Assembly: GCF_026248685.1 (NCBI RefSeq)
Contig: NZ_CP111039.1
Coordinates: 1-64,000 of the forward strand
Length of the DNA stretch: 64,000 bases
Reading direction: 5' to 3'
Source: Haladaptatus caseinilyticus
Lineage (GTDB): Archaea; Halobacteriota; Halobacteria; Halobacteriales; Haladaptataceae
Below the pieces are notes generated by a model that searched no databases, was not told the origin of the DNA, and saw only the letters and a program-made list of their open reading frames with translations. This document shows, piece after piece, positions 54,554 to 63,829 of this stretch; position 1 is the stretch's first letter; every line of letters starts with the position of its first letter. The translations under genes were made by a program, and so were the position numbers.

Positions 54554-55030
54554 ATGGAAGATACAAAAAGAGACTCAGAAAGACAGAACGGCTCAAACGA
54601 TTATTTCTACATCTATATTGATATGATGGAGTTTTCCGCCCAAGAACTCATGTTCGACCGATTCACTGGTGCACTCTCTACATTACAGGAGGTATTCGAA
54701 AGAATGAGACATAATTTAGAGGAATCGGGAAATTTGTCCCATAAGGATATCAATATGGCGATTAATAGGCTATCTATAGTGGAGGGCATTTGGAACCAAA
54801 ATCCCAATTCATTCTCGTCCTCTGAAGAATACAATCACTATCACCGAGAAGTGATTGGAGAAGCCATAATGGTCGCTTCTACTCTATTGGATAACGCGAA
54901 ATCATCAATTGAAAATAATAGCTTTAATAATTTAGTTAAAGAAGAAATTCGACAGCAACTCGATGAAGCAATTGAGACCATATATAATGCTGAAACTCAT
55001 TTCAGATCCATGACAAAATTTCGCCCGTAG
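54554..55030 (+). CDS. Unrecognised soluble protein (158 residues)
   Basis: The protein is helical and acidic (LSTLQEVFERMRHNLEESGN, EEIRQQLDEAIETIYNAETH). I recognise no family. It is AT-richer than the secretion module and converges with the membrane gene at 55059, so the two may form an accessory pair. Confidence 0.55.
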   Translation: MEDTKRDSERQNGSNDYFYIYIDMMEFSAQELMFDRFTGALSTLQEVFERMRHNLEESGNLSHKDINMAINRLSIVEGIWNQNPNSFSSSEEYNHYHREVIGEAIMVASTLLDNAKSSIENNSFNNLVKEEIRQQLDEAIETIYNAETHFRSMTKFRP

Positions 55031-55058
55031 CAACTTTCCCCTGTCTTAAAAACATTTA

Positions 55059-55817
55059 TTAGTTATTTTCCGAGGATTTGCCGTCTGACTCACCGGTATT
55101 TACATTCCCTCTAGAGTTTTCATTGTTCACCTGAGCAAAGAAGTCTGATATTAGATATTCCCCCATATAATTTTGAAACTTTATTGCCTCCTTATGGAAT
55201 ATAACTGAGCCAGAGATTGTTATCAATATCAATAATAATAAAAAGCCTTCACTAAAACTGGAGATGATTAATTCGGAATCAGTATAAGAAAACCAGCCTA
55301 TTTCTTTGATTGGGATAATATCGATTATAAATACTGCTGAATATAGCACAGAGATGAGAAAAAGCGAAGTGGACATTCCTTCACAGAATGCATTCTCTGC
55401 TTGCATATTTCGTGACCTTCCTTGTTCGTTTGAATGGATATAACTCTGTACTATGACATACCTGTACTTACTACGTGCATTACATATTCTAATTCCATTA
55501 AACTTGTCCTCAAATGTGTGTATAAACTGAGTTTTCAAGCCGCTCTTGTCCAATTCTTGCTCAAAATTCTCCCTATGGCTTGGAAATATTTCACCTCTGA
55601 CTAGCCTAGATCTATTAATTGCATGTGATATTTGGCCCAACATAAAGCTGCCAATTATTACGAGAACTAAAAAAACTGCAGCAAGAGCGAGATCCGAGCC
55701 TGTTGAGGGATTTTTTGGAAGGAATGGAATCAGTGAAGCTATAATGGCACTACCAGGAAGAAATATACCGAAGAACTCATATAGACTAAAGAATCGAGTG
55801 TATGCGTCTTCAGCCAT
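55059..55817 (-). CDS. Membrane protein of possible defence type
   Basis: The 252-residue product (from MAEDAYTRFF) has four membrane segments in two pairs (YEFFGIFLPGSAIIASLIPF, LAAVFLVLVIIGSFMLGQIS, LFLISVLYSAVFIIDIIPIK, GFLLLLILITISGSVIF). A cytoplasmic basic loop lies between the pairs. Two-pair membrane proteins of this type often act as effectors in bacterial defence systems. No direct family assignment is possible. Confidence 0.55.
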   Translation of the reverse strand: MAEDAYTRFFSLYEFFGIFLPGSAIIASLIPFLPKNPSTGSDLALAAVFLVLVIIGSFMLGQISHAINRSRLVRGEIFPSHRENFEQELDKSGLKTQFIHTFEDKFNGIRICNARSKYRYVIVQSYIHSNEQGRSRNMQAENAFCEGMSTSLFLISVLYSAVFIIDIIPIKEIGWFSYTDSELIISSFSEGFLLLLILITISGSVIFHKEAIKFQNYMGEYLISDFFAQVNNENSRGNVNTGESDGKSSENN

Positions 55818-56113
55818 TTGCACCAATATTATTATGCATAGTTAGTTATCGTTTTATAAACTGTGTCCAATGCTATGGTGTTCATTTCGACAGAATTTCT
55901 ATTTCTATGCGTATAAATGTGACGGCACTACTGAACCGAAAGTTCCGTTGTTCCGCTGCTTCTGTGGAGGTAGAGGGTACTTTCTCTAATGGATCCTCAA
56001 TACGAAACCATAACCTATTAAAATATATTAAGATACGTGATAGTCATATTATTGTCTATATAATAAAGATAAATGAATGAGAGAATGGACAATGGCCGAA
56101 ACGTCAGGGAGAG

Positions 56114-56308
56114 TCAGTTGTCGTCAGCAGCGGCAAGAAACTCTGTGATCCACCCGCCGGGCGAAAGCGGATCGAAATTCGGAGCGTCAGTCACCTCCGC
56201 CGTGTGGCTGATCTCGTGCCCGCATGGAGAGATCGTAATCGCCAACGGATCACAAACCTCCGTCGCCAGCACCGTTTGGCCGCACGTCGGACAGCGTTCG
56301 TGCGACAT
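56114..56308 (-). CDS. Small zinc-finger protein
   Basis: The 64-residue peptide has MSHERCPTCGQTVLATEVC with a CxxC pair and a later SPCGHEISH, enough ligands for one zinc site. It follows the decayed SprT-like gene on the same strand. Function is unknown. Confidence 0.55.
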   Translation of the reverse strand: MSHERCPTCGQTVLATEVCDPLAITISPCGHEISHTAEVTDAPNFDPLSPGGWITEFLAAADDN

Positions 56309-56320
56309 TCGGTGACCTCC

Positions 56321-56790
56321 TCAGCCCGCAGCAATCATCGCAATCGCCGCAACTGTACTTCTCAGTCTGTTTGACAACCTTCGAGCGTTGATAGCGCGGG
56401 AGTCGTCCGTCCACCGGGCGAACGTTCGCCCGTGATCTGCGTCACCGAACTCGTGATACTGCCATGCGTGAATTAGTTCGTGGTGTACCGGTCGAACTGA
56501 ACTGCTCCCAGCCCTGTTGCTAGAAAGTGTCCCAGGCGACCGAGATCGTTATCTCGCCGTTCGCAGGGTCGAATTTCGGCACCTGTCGATCTCTGTCGTC
56601 GGTGGAACACCTCCCATTCAATCGCTTCAACAGGCAAATTGGGGAAATGCGCAGCCGCGACATCCGCCGCATGTGCTTGCGCTCGATCGAACAGGCCCCG
56701 CTCAGTCGTCGGTGCATCGTCGGTCACAGCGTTCGCGCTTTCGCTGAGCGTTCGCTGGGTAACATCGGACAGCGTTGTTTGGCGTGACAT
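56321..56790 (-). pseudogene. Decayed SprT-like metalloprotease gene
   Basis: Three frames carry one protein. The first gives MSRQTTLSDVTQRTLSESAN to FHRRQRS. The second gives VPKFDPANGEITISVAWDTF. The third gives HHELIHAWQYHEFGDADHGR, containing the HExxH zinc-binding motif. Frameshifts lie near 56600 and 56490 and a stop follows the WDTF segment. The family (SprT/Spartan-like) trims proteins crosslinked to DNA. This copy cannot make an intact enzyme. Confidence 0.75.
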
Positions 56791-56810
56791 AAATGAAAAA
56801 GGAGATGGGA

Positions 56811-57188
56811 TTAGCAGCAGTCGGTGAGTGCGCCCTTCCGAGTGGCTTCCGCGCCACAATCCTCACACGTCCAGTAGGTGTGATCGACGTTGCCGTACTT
56901 GTCGTAGCCAGTGTACGGGCCACTGATACGCTCGTCTTTGTCGTCCTCGGAGGGGAACGCCGTGAGCGTCCCGTCGTCGGTTGCGTTTTCGACGGCGGCC
57001 ATGTGCTTGCAGACGGCATTGCGGTGAACGTGATGCGGACACGTACAGGCCATCAGTTCGTCGGTCACGTCGTCGATGGAGACAACGTAGTGGTGTTCAG
57101 TGGGGTTCTCGTGGCTTTCGTTGATGACCTCGGTGAGTCGAAAAACGACGTATCTGTGGTTTTCATAGCGCCGATTCAGCAGGCACAA
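56811..57188 (-). CDS. SWIM zinc-finger protein, second copy
   Basis: The 125-residue product contains a SWIM motif (ACTCPHHVHRNAVCKHMAAV, CxC and CxH ligands). A second CxxC-like end (WTCEDCGAEATRKG) follows. It is homologous to the 58396-58779 protein but lacks the matching N-terminus, beginning instead with MCLLNRRYENHRYVV. It may be truncated. The SWIM motif usually supports DNA or protein binding. Confidence 0.68.
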   Translation of the reverse strand: MCLLNRRYENHRYVVFRLTEVINESHENPTEHHYVVSIDDVTDELMACTCPHHVHRNAVCKHMAAVENATDDGTLTAFPSEDDKDERISGPYTGYDKYGNVDHTYWTCEDCGAEATRKGALTDCC

Positions 57189-57275
57189 TAGTTTCCAAGA
57201 TATTCATTCAGTCGATCATCTTCACCCCAGAAATCATAGGAAACATTTCTTATGGTTGCCTGTTATTCAATGGTC

Positions 57276-57818
57276 ATGTACGAGTCAATTCTGATTCCGA
57301 CCGACGGAAGCCAGGAAATGGAATCAGTCGTTGATCAGGGACTCGAGCTCGCAAAACAAAGTAATGCGACTGTTCATACACTGTATGTAGTCGACGAACG
57401 AGCCTATCTGACGATTCCGGATAAAGAACGTGATCGTGTTCGAAAAACACTCGAGGAGGATGGTCAGGCCACAACGAAAGCCGTTGAGGAACGGACCCTT
57501 GACGCTGGTCTCGATGCCGTTCAAGAGATCCGATGGGGCGATCCCAGTGCGGAGATCCTTACATATGCTGTCCAAAATGAAATCGATCTCATCGTGATGG
57601 GAACCCATGGCCGGACGGGATATGAACGATATTTGCTCGGTAGCGTGGCCGAGAGAGTAGTACGAACCGCCCCAATTCCTGTTTTAACGGTCGCGGTTGG
57701 CAATATCGATAAAGCGATAGCAAATATCAAGGATCGGTTACGGGGTGAACCGGCAGTTGAAGCGACAGAGACGGTATCAGAGACACATGATCAGGTTGAC
57801 GAACTCCCAGACTCATGA
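57276..57818 (+). CDS. UspA-type universal stress protein
   Basis: The 180-residue protein starts MYESILIPTDGSQEMESVVD. It has the Usp nucleotide-binding signature GTHGRTGYERYLLGSVAERV with the GxxGxxxxxxxxxGS spacing and TAPIPVLTV. It may bind ATP and respond to stress. An in-frame start 24 bases upstream is less likely. Confidence 0.88.
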   Translation: MYESILIPTDGSQEMESVVDQGLELAKQSNATVHTLYVVDERAYLTIPDKERDRVRKTLEEDGQATTKAVEERTLDAGLDAVQEIRWGDPSAEILTYAVQNEIDLIVMGTHGRTGYERYLLGSVAERVVRTAPIPVLTVAVGNIDKAIANIKDRLRGEPAVEATETVSETHDQVDELPDS

Positions 57819-58081
57819 CGAGAATAGTTTAAATGCACAATCTTCGTGACGCCTGCCTGTCGTTGCGCTCGGTGTGAAATCTTCCAGTCGATGGTTTCGA
57901 CCGGCAGGTCAGGGAAGTGTTCGGCGGCGACGTTCGTTGCGTGCTGCTGTGCTCGGTCGAGCAGGGCTGTCGGTGTCACCGGTGTATCATCGGTCGCAGC
58001 GTTCGCGCTTTCCGTGAGCGTTTGCTGGTCGGTGATATCCGAGACCGTCACTAGATTATTTGTATCAACTAATTCAAACAA
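57791..58081 (-). pseudogene. SprT-like N-terminal fragment
   Basis: The sequence TLTESANAATDDTPVTPTAL and later FPDLPVETIDWKISHRAQRQ match the N-terminus of the decayed gene at 56321-56790. The frame then runs into unrelated sequence and stops inside the UspA gene end. It is a truncated second copy whose catalytic part is lost. Confidence 0.68.
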
Positions 58082-58114
58082 GCCATTTATCTTTTCATTA
58101 TGCTTATAGACACT

Positions 58115-58378
58115 ATGGCGTTCCCAGATTCATTCTTCGTTGTCCTCGGAATCGCATGGCTCATAGCACTCATAGTTAGCTATGGTGGATACCGTACTGG
58201 ACGAATGACATCCAAACGTGCAAAACAGGGGATGGGAATGTCTCTTATCTGGATTTTATTTGTAGTTCTTCGGTTAATCGGGAACCTCCTCGTTGTTTCT
58301 CTAACAATCGTGCTCACAGTGGCAGGACTGTACTTGTTATATTTTCACGACTGGAACGAGTCAGCAGAAATCAGTTGA
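58115..58378 (+). CDS. Small membrane protein
   Basis: The 87-residue product has three hydrophobic segments (SFFVVLGIAWLIALIVSYGG, MSLIWILFVVLRLIGNLLVV, IVLTVAGLYLLYF). A TATA-like CCATTTATC lies about 28 bases before the ATG at 58115. No family is recognised. Confidence 0.55.
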   Translation: MAFPDSFFVVLGIAWLIALIVSYGGYRTGRMTSKRAKQGMGMSLIWILFVVLRLIGNLLVVSLTIVLTVAGLYLLYFHDWNESAEIS

Positions 58379-58395
58379 TTCCCACTGTGGTTTAA

Positions 58396-58779
58396 TTAGT
58401 TCGGCAGTTCTTTGCGACCCACACGAACGCATGGCCAGCACGGGAAGTCACCGAGGCCCTCACAGTCGCAGTCTTCGGGTTCGGTATCGTCCTCAGACGA
58501 GAATGCGTCGAGTGTCCCGTCGTCAGTTCCGTTTTCGACGGCGGCCATGTGTTTGCAGAACGCATCACGGTGGACGTGATGCGGGCACGTGCAGGCCATC
58601 AGTTCACCAGTCACGTCGTCGATGGAGACTGTGTACTGGTGGGCTGCGGGCGTCTCATGGCTCTCGTTGGTCACTTCGACCATTCCGGGGACATCGACGT
58701 CGAAGGAGAATTGTTCGGCCTGTGCGCGTTTCTGTGCCGTCTCGTCAGTTTCAAGTTCACTAGGCGTTTTCGTACTCAT
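58396..58779 (-). CDS. SWIM zinc-finger protein, first copy
   Basis: The 127-residue product carries a SWIM motif (ACTCPHHVHRDAFCKHMAAV) after MVEVTNESHETP, with an additional Cys-rich tail (DCDCEGLGDFPCWPCVRVG). It is nearly the same as the 56811-57188 protein over the motif. It is divergent from the winged-helix gene at 58956, separated by the inverted repeat at 58870-58926. Confidence 0.72.
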   Translation of the reverse strand: MSTKTPSELETDETAQKRAQAEQFSFDVDVPGMVEVTNESHETPAAHQYTVSIDDVTGELMACTCPHHVHRDAFCKHMAAVENGTDDGTLDAFSSEDDTEPEDCDCEGLGDFPCWPCVRVGRKELPN

Positions 58780-58869
58780 GGTCTTTCCACGTTGGTTTTG
58801 GAAGACCGGTGCCGGGTGTTAGAGCACCCGGCGCGTTTCTACACACGCCCGAGGGCACCGTTCTTCCTA

Positions 58870-58926
58870 CTTATTCCTTGTACGGCATAGGTAATAAAAC
58901 CACCGTATTCCTTACAAGGAATAAGC
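58870..58926. promoter_or_regulatory. Inverted repeat between SWIM and winged-helix genes
   Basis: CTTATTCCTTGTACGG (58870-58885) and the reverse of 58911-58926 (CTTATTCCTTGTAAGG) are identical at 15 of 16 positions. The right half also contains TATTCCTT-AC-AAGGAATA as a perfect short palindrome. This is probably a shared operator for the divergent genes. Confidence 0.7.
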
Positions 58927-58955
58927 TTATGTCATGTGGAAATGAAAGAGTAGGT

Positions 58956-59195
58956 ATGACAGAGAAGAATGAGAGACCGCGCAATGAGAGCGGAGAATAT
59001 GTCCAAGAACACACTGAAGAGGCCGTCTTAGAGGTAATGAAGCCGCTCGAACCCTACATGACGAGTGAGATCGCGGACGAACTTGGGTGGTCACGACGGT
59101 CGGCGTATGACGTTCTCACTCGACTCCATGAAAACGATGAGATTCGGAAAAAGAAGCCCGAGGCGCGTCGTGTTATCTGGATTCGACCGGAGTAG
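58956..59195 (+). CDS. Winged-helix regulator
   Basis: The 79-residue protein starts MTEKNERPRNESGEYVQEHT and contains a winged helix (YMTSEIADELGWSRRSAYDV, wing EIRKKKPEARRVIWI). It probably binds the inverted repeat just upstream. Longer in-frame starts exist but pass through the operator. Confidence 0.75.
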   Translation: MTEKNERPRNESGEYVQEHTEEAVLEVMKPLEPYMTSEIADELGWSRRSAYDVLTRLHENDEIRKKKPEARRVIWIRPE

Positions 59196-59325
59196 CCAGT
59201 GAATTCTGTCGAAATTTACTAGATATGTGTAAGTTCTTTGGTAGCTTTGGACACAGTAAGGGTACTTCTGAAACCATCCTCAAAAATGTCACATTGTTGT
59301 AGAAAACAATCGGAGTAATCATTGT

Positions 59326-60027
59326 CTATTGTTCTTCGATAGTCTTCTTAATTTGGGAAACAAGCTGTGCATTCGCAAACCCCATGCGATTATAAAACTC
59401 AATTACGAGATCACCACACGCTTCAAGACACCAATCTGCAGTCTCGTGTGAGAGATACGACTCTGGTTCTCGGTTATCTACTTCCCAGAAAGGATTCTTT
59501 TTGAGATCCATTGGCAAATTCACAGGGGTTTGGAGAGGTTCCTCGCTATCATACCAATCTGGATCAAAATGGACGAGTTTATTCCGTATCGCCCTCACTG
59601 TCGCTGCGCCTTGAAAGGGGTTATTTCCTTTCGCAAATCGTTCTCTCCCGTGATACATTAACATCAATTGGTATTTTCGAAGTGTTGGTTTCGTTTGAAA
59701 TTCACGTGGTTCAATATCCCGAAGGCCAGAGAATATCTGGTAAACAATTTCCTCAGATGGAGCAAATTCCCGAGCTTCTTCTTCCCACGAATTAACAGAG
59801 ACCATGAGTTTGTCATAGAATTCGTTGATGACGGATTCCAAGAACGCCATTGAACTGATGATGGAATTGGAAACGTATCCGTCATGCGCAACTCTAGCGG
59901 CTGAGTCGCTCTCAAATCGATCGCCCAAACTATCGCTCTCGTATTGATTTTCAAGTTCTTTGGCATCCTTAGACAGAATTTTTGCGGAGTCTAGGTGAAC
60001 ATGGGCGAAGCTGTTTTTCATCCTCAT
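59326..60027 (-). CDS. HEPN-motif protein
   Basis: The 233-residue protein has the HEPN RNxxxH motif (VRAIRNKLVHFDPDW, Arg148 to His153) in a helical context. HEPN proteins are often RNases in defence or toxin systems. The N-terminal two thirds is helical (SSMAFLESVINEFYDKLMVS). No partner gene adjoins it. Confidence 0.65.
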   Translation of the reverse strand: MRMKNSFAHVHLDSAKILSKDAKELENQYESDSLGDRFESDSAARVAHDGYVSNSIISSMAFLESVINEFYDKLMVSVNSWEEEAREFAPSEEIVYQIFSGLRDIEPREFQTKPTLRKYQLMLMYHGRERFAKGNNPFQGAATVRAIRNKLVHFDPDWYDSEEPLQTPVNLPMDLKKNPFWEVDNREPESYLSHETADWCLEACGDLVIEFYNRMGFANAQLVSQIKKTIEEQ

Positions 60028-60231
60028 ACGTTAATCATTGTCCCCAGTTGCGTCGTCGTTTTGATCATTTTCTGATCCATTGTCATGGTTACAGATATCA
60101 TTTTGATAAGAACATAGCTCACAAGCATTATAAGGATAGTTATTATCCAAATGGACTTTCATTTCGGTTAGATTCTTGTATCAGCGCTGGCTGGTTGAGC
60201 CAGTTTGAGAAGAGAGCAGTCCAGTGGTTTT

Positions 60232-60650
60232 GATGTCTATACTCAATCAAGAACAGCTCAGTGAAACATTAGAGACGGTGAATCTTGAATGTTGGAAGAA
60301 CGAGCGGACGATTATTCATTCAGGTAGACACAAGAATTCTCCAACTTTTCGGCGTACAACGCTCATATCAGACGATTTTTCAGAGGGTACATCGGCTGGC
60401 TGACAGCGTCCCTGATCCGCCGTCGGCGCAGCCGCACGGGTCGCGGTTGACGAAACTGCTGTCAAACCCAATGGTATGGTCGGAATGTACGCCGCAATAG
60501 ACACCGAAACAAAACTACTTCTCGATATTGCCGTGTTTGATCACCACGGTACCGAGGTGGTGGCTAGGTTTCTCACTGTAGCGGACGACAACCGTCTCGC
60601 AGGTGTTATCTGACTAGGGTCTTTGCCCTGTAGCGGACGATGGGTGTAAA
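60232..60650 (+). mobile_element. Remnant of IS6-type transposase
   Basis: Pieces of a haloarchaeal IS6-family transposase are spread over frames: LETVNLECWKNERT, then ILQLFGVQRSYQTIFQRVHR LADSVPDP, then YAAIDTETKLLLDIAVFDHH. Each is broken by frameshifts and stops, and most of the catalytic domain is missing. No terminal repeats were seen. 60028-60231 and 60651-60730 show no gene. Confidence 0.72.
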
Positions 60651-60730
60651 TATTGAACCATAATTAAAGAAAGCAACTTGGATGAGAACATAGCAGGATT
60701 TTAATATATTGACGCTATTCAGATTAGCAG

Positions 60731-63610
60731 ATGGAGTATTCTCGTCAAATCGCCGGAGAAAAGAAAGGGATTACCGGACTGTGCTACTTGGATTCTGATG
60801 TCGGCCTGAACTCGACTACGCGCTTTACTGGGCAACTGGAGTTAGACACCGAATCTGCTCCTGATGATGCCACTATTCGATTGGTTGCAAAACATGGAAT
60901 TGAGGTTTCTCCATCTATAATCGAGGCATCTAGTGATACAGTAGAAGAAGATCTTGATTTCTATATCCCCAAAGATGTTACTGAGATTGTTTTATTGGTT
61001 GACTGGCTTGATACTGAACTTGAGAGTATCAAAGTGAACTTTGGTAATCGGACATTGCTTTCGCTAGGGCTTAGACTTCTTGAGACAGAGATCGCGGATT
61101 CATACACTACAAAAGAGCTAATTATGGAGTATATGGATGATAACAGAGAAGATTGGGCTCTGCTCAATTTCACTAGTAATCTAAGCCAATATATTGAGTT
61201 TGATGATTACTTATTTGTCCTTGAGAATATTAGTAAATATTATGATTCGGTCAACTCCAGTCTTAGTCTCAAACTTGAAACGATTCTAAAACGGTTGATC
61301 CTCGGAAAAAATGGTGGTCCCAGACATAAGATAGAAACTTATACTGATTTCGAAGAAGCACTAGAGGCAATTAATGGAATACACGAAAGGGCGGATATCG
61401 ATCCAGAACGTGTGCTGAGATTTGCAGTTGAAGATCTTCATGAAAATGAGAACGTTGCAGGTCTAGTGGAATTGGTCGACAAAACAGAAATTGTAGAATC
61501 ATATCCTGATACATTATCTGGAAATGCAAGAGATATATTAATCGCTGAGCAAATCGAACGTAAAAGTGCATCAGGCGTCCGAGAAATTGTTCGTCGGAGT
61601 AGCGATAATCTCGTAGATGAATTTGATCAAAGTCACTATGACGATATCATAGATGAGGCATTCAGTAAACCACGCGAGAACCAGGCATCCTATTGGTTTG
61701 ATGCGATTGAGTATGCTGTAAAGGATATCAAAGATACCGGATTTAAATTTGTTGTTGCGAATTACCTTTATAGTGCTGCTGAAAAGCGGAAAAAAGACGA
61801 AGAATGCTACTATTTTGTTCCAAAACTATACAAATCGGCTGCACTCTGGTATCAAGACATCGACAATAGTGCGACCCAAAGAGCTCAGTTCAATTATTAT
61901 CAACGATTAGGATATTACCAATATGCAAATCAGAAAATTGAGGCCGCTAGTGAAACGTTCCGAAACGCTATCGAAACAGGGCTCAACACAACAGGAGAGT
62001 ATAGTGAATCGCATTTAGAGTGGATTGCCCGCTCTGTCATATACAAGTCATTGGCCGATGCGCGTACGTTGACTCGAGATGGCGGGCGTGAGGAAGCAGT
62101 AGAGATGCTCGAAAGTCGACGAGAGCTATTTCTTAGCCTCGAAGACATGCTTCCTGATAACCAAGCTCAGATCAAATCTGCCCTAGGAGGAGAGATCTAT
62201 CGGATTCAAAGCGACATCTTACTCATTGAAAATGAATACCAACGTGCTTCTGATAAGCTTGGGTATGCGATCGGTCTTTTCAGAGAGGGTGGTCTCACCC
62301 GAGCAGGAAATTCGTCGCTTAAGAAAAAGCTGCGCGTTGATTCTGTATTGAGAGAAATTGAGGGACAATTCGATTCAGCGGCAGAGCAACACGAGGATAT
62401 CAGCACTGATGCTCGATTCAGTCAGAGAAGACAACAACAGCATAGAGAGCAAGCTCACATCTGTAAAGCAAAATCGTATGCGATAGGTGGACGATATGTG
62501 GACGCTTTGGATGAACTAGCTGAGACCTATAAACAATCTGGCGTGATCCAGCCCGATGCGGGAAGTTTAGCTACTCTAATTTCACTTGTCCGCGACTATG
62601 AGTCAGGAGATGTGACTAATGCTGCAGCGGTACTCAGTCAATTAAAAAAACGGACTAATGACGGCTCAAATAGAGATTTCCTGATGGCTGATTATGATTA
62701 TATCGAGTCTGCTGTTGTCATTCTCTCTGCCCAGCGGCTCTTGAAAACAGACATTCATGCAGATTTCCTTGATGCTATGGTGAATATTGCTCTGAATCGA
62801 GGTGTGACTCCTTATACAACTACGAAAGTTACTCAAGAAACTGAGTTAAGTCAACTATCTATGGATCATCTATGGCGTAGTTTACTTCCACGTCCAGTAG
62901 CAATCCGTGTCGAGGAAATTCTTCTCGATGAGGAGATAGCTACCGGGAATTACAAAGGAAACGCTATGCTCTTAGCGGAATTGCTTGAGGTATATTTAGC
63001 AATTTTTGTCGAATATCACGCCTCAACATTTTGGGGGGATAATTGGAGACAAGAGTTAGACCCCGATGAGGAAGGTATGAATAACGAAGATGAAGATTCA
63101 AATAAACTTGCTCTCGGTACTCTGGCTTCATACTTTAACTCTAAAGGAGCGGACAATCTCAGGTCTGCTGAAGAAGTGGCAGATCTATTAGGATCTCCTG
63201 TGGGAGGGTTCAATAACCCTATAGAAGCCAGAAACAAGCTTGATCATGGCTATGAAGGATCCATTTCAGAACACACGTATAATGATATAAAGGAACGAGT
63301 TCTTTCTATTCTTCGCGTTACTGCTCAAGAAGTGCCGATAATGACTACAGTCCAGTCAAGCAATTCATTTAATATTTTCACTATGAGAGTGCATTGGTTC
63401 CAAGGGATACAATACCTGCTGCTACAAACTGAGAGGAATCTTACTGAAGGAGAATTGTATTACCTACCGCAGTCTTTGGCCCATGAAGATAGGATTGCTG
63501 TAAGCACTGATGAAGACTTAATCGTGGAGCCCACCGATCCAAGGATAAGCGATCAAACTCGGGAAGATGATCCAGCAGAAGTAAATTGGGATTTAAGAGA
63601 TGGACAATAA
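60731..63610 (+). CDS. Large repeat protein with C-terminal HEPN-like motif
   Basis: The 959-residue soluble protein is not recognised. The N-terminal 120 residues are beta-rich. The middle (about 140-740) looks like an alpha-helical solenoid of the TPR type (FNYYQRLGYYQYANQKIEAA, SYAIGGRYVDALDELAETYK). Residues about 834-839 (EARNKLDHGY region) give an RNxxxH motif like HEPN nucleases. It is AT-rich, long and stands alone at the island edge, as many defence sensor-effector genes do. Confidence 0.65.
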   Translation: MEYSRQIAGEKKGITGLCYLDSDVGLNSTTRFTGQLELDTESAPDDATIRLVAKHGIEVSPSIIEASSDTVEEDLDFYIPKDVTEIVLLVDWLDTELESIKVNFGNRTLLSLGLRLLETEIADSYTTKELIMEYMDDNREDWALLNFTSNLSQYIEFDDYLFVLENISKYYDSVNSSLSLKLETILKRLILGKNGGPRHKIETYTDFEEALEAINGIHERADIDPERVLRFAVEDLHENENVAGLVELVDKTEIVESYPDTLSGNARDILIAEQIERKSASGVREIVRRSSDNLVDEFDQSHYDDIIDEAFSKPRENQASYWFDAIEYAVKDIKDTGFKFVVANYLYSAAEKRKKDEECYYFVPKLYKSAALWYQDIDNSATQRAQFNYYQRLGYYQYANQKIEAASETFRNAIETGLNTTGEYSESHLEWIARSVIYKSLADARTLTRDGGREEAVEMLESRRELFLSLEDMLPDNQAQIKSALGGEIYRIQSDILLIENEYQRASDKLGYAIGLFREGGLTRAGNSSLKKKLRVDSVLREIEGQFDSAAEQHEDISTDARFSQRRQQQHREQAHICKAKSYAIGGRYVDALDELAETYKQSGVIQPDAGSLATLISLVRDYESGDVTNAAAVLSQLKKRTNDGSNRDFLMADYDYIESAVVILSAQRLLKTDIHADFLDAMVNIALNRGVTPYTTTKVTQETELSQLSMDHLWRSLLPRPVAIRVEEILLDEEIATGNYKGNAMLLAELLEVYLAIFVEYHASTFWGDNWRQELDPDEEGMNNEDEDSNKLALGTLASYFNSKGADNLRSAEEVADLLGSPVGGFNNPIEARNKLDHGYEGSISEHTYNDIKERVLSILRVTAQEVPIMTTVQSSNSFNIFTMRVHWFQGIQYLLLQTERNLTEGELYYLPQSLAHEDRIAVSTDEDLIVEPTDPRISDQTREDDPAEVNWDLRDGQ

Positions 63611-63829
63611 ATCTATTTGCTACTTCGACCAATCCATACTCCTACTCTCAGAGATCCACATACTGTAACCAATATGAAAGGGTTTCGTCGTCCACAACTG
63701 TACTCCCTTTTGGAGAAGCGTGGTAGAATGTACATAGAGGCCGTCGACTACAACTCGATATGTGCTCTGCGCTCGCTGCCGGCGGTTGCCTTTGGCGTAG
63801 ATAACTCTCGAACGAGGACAGAACCAATG

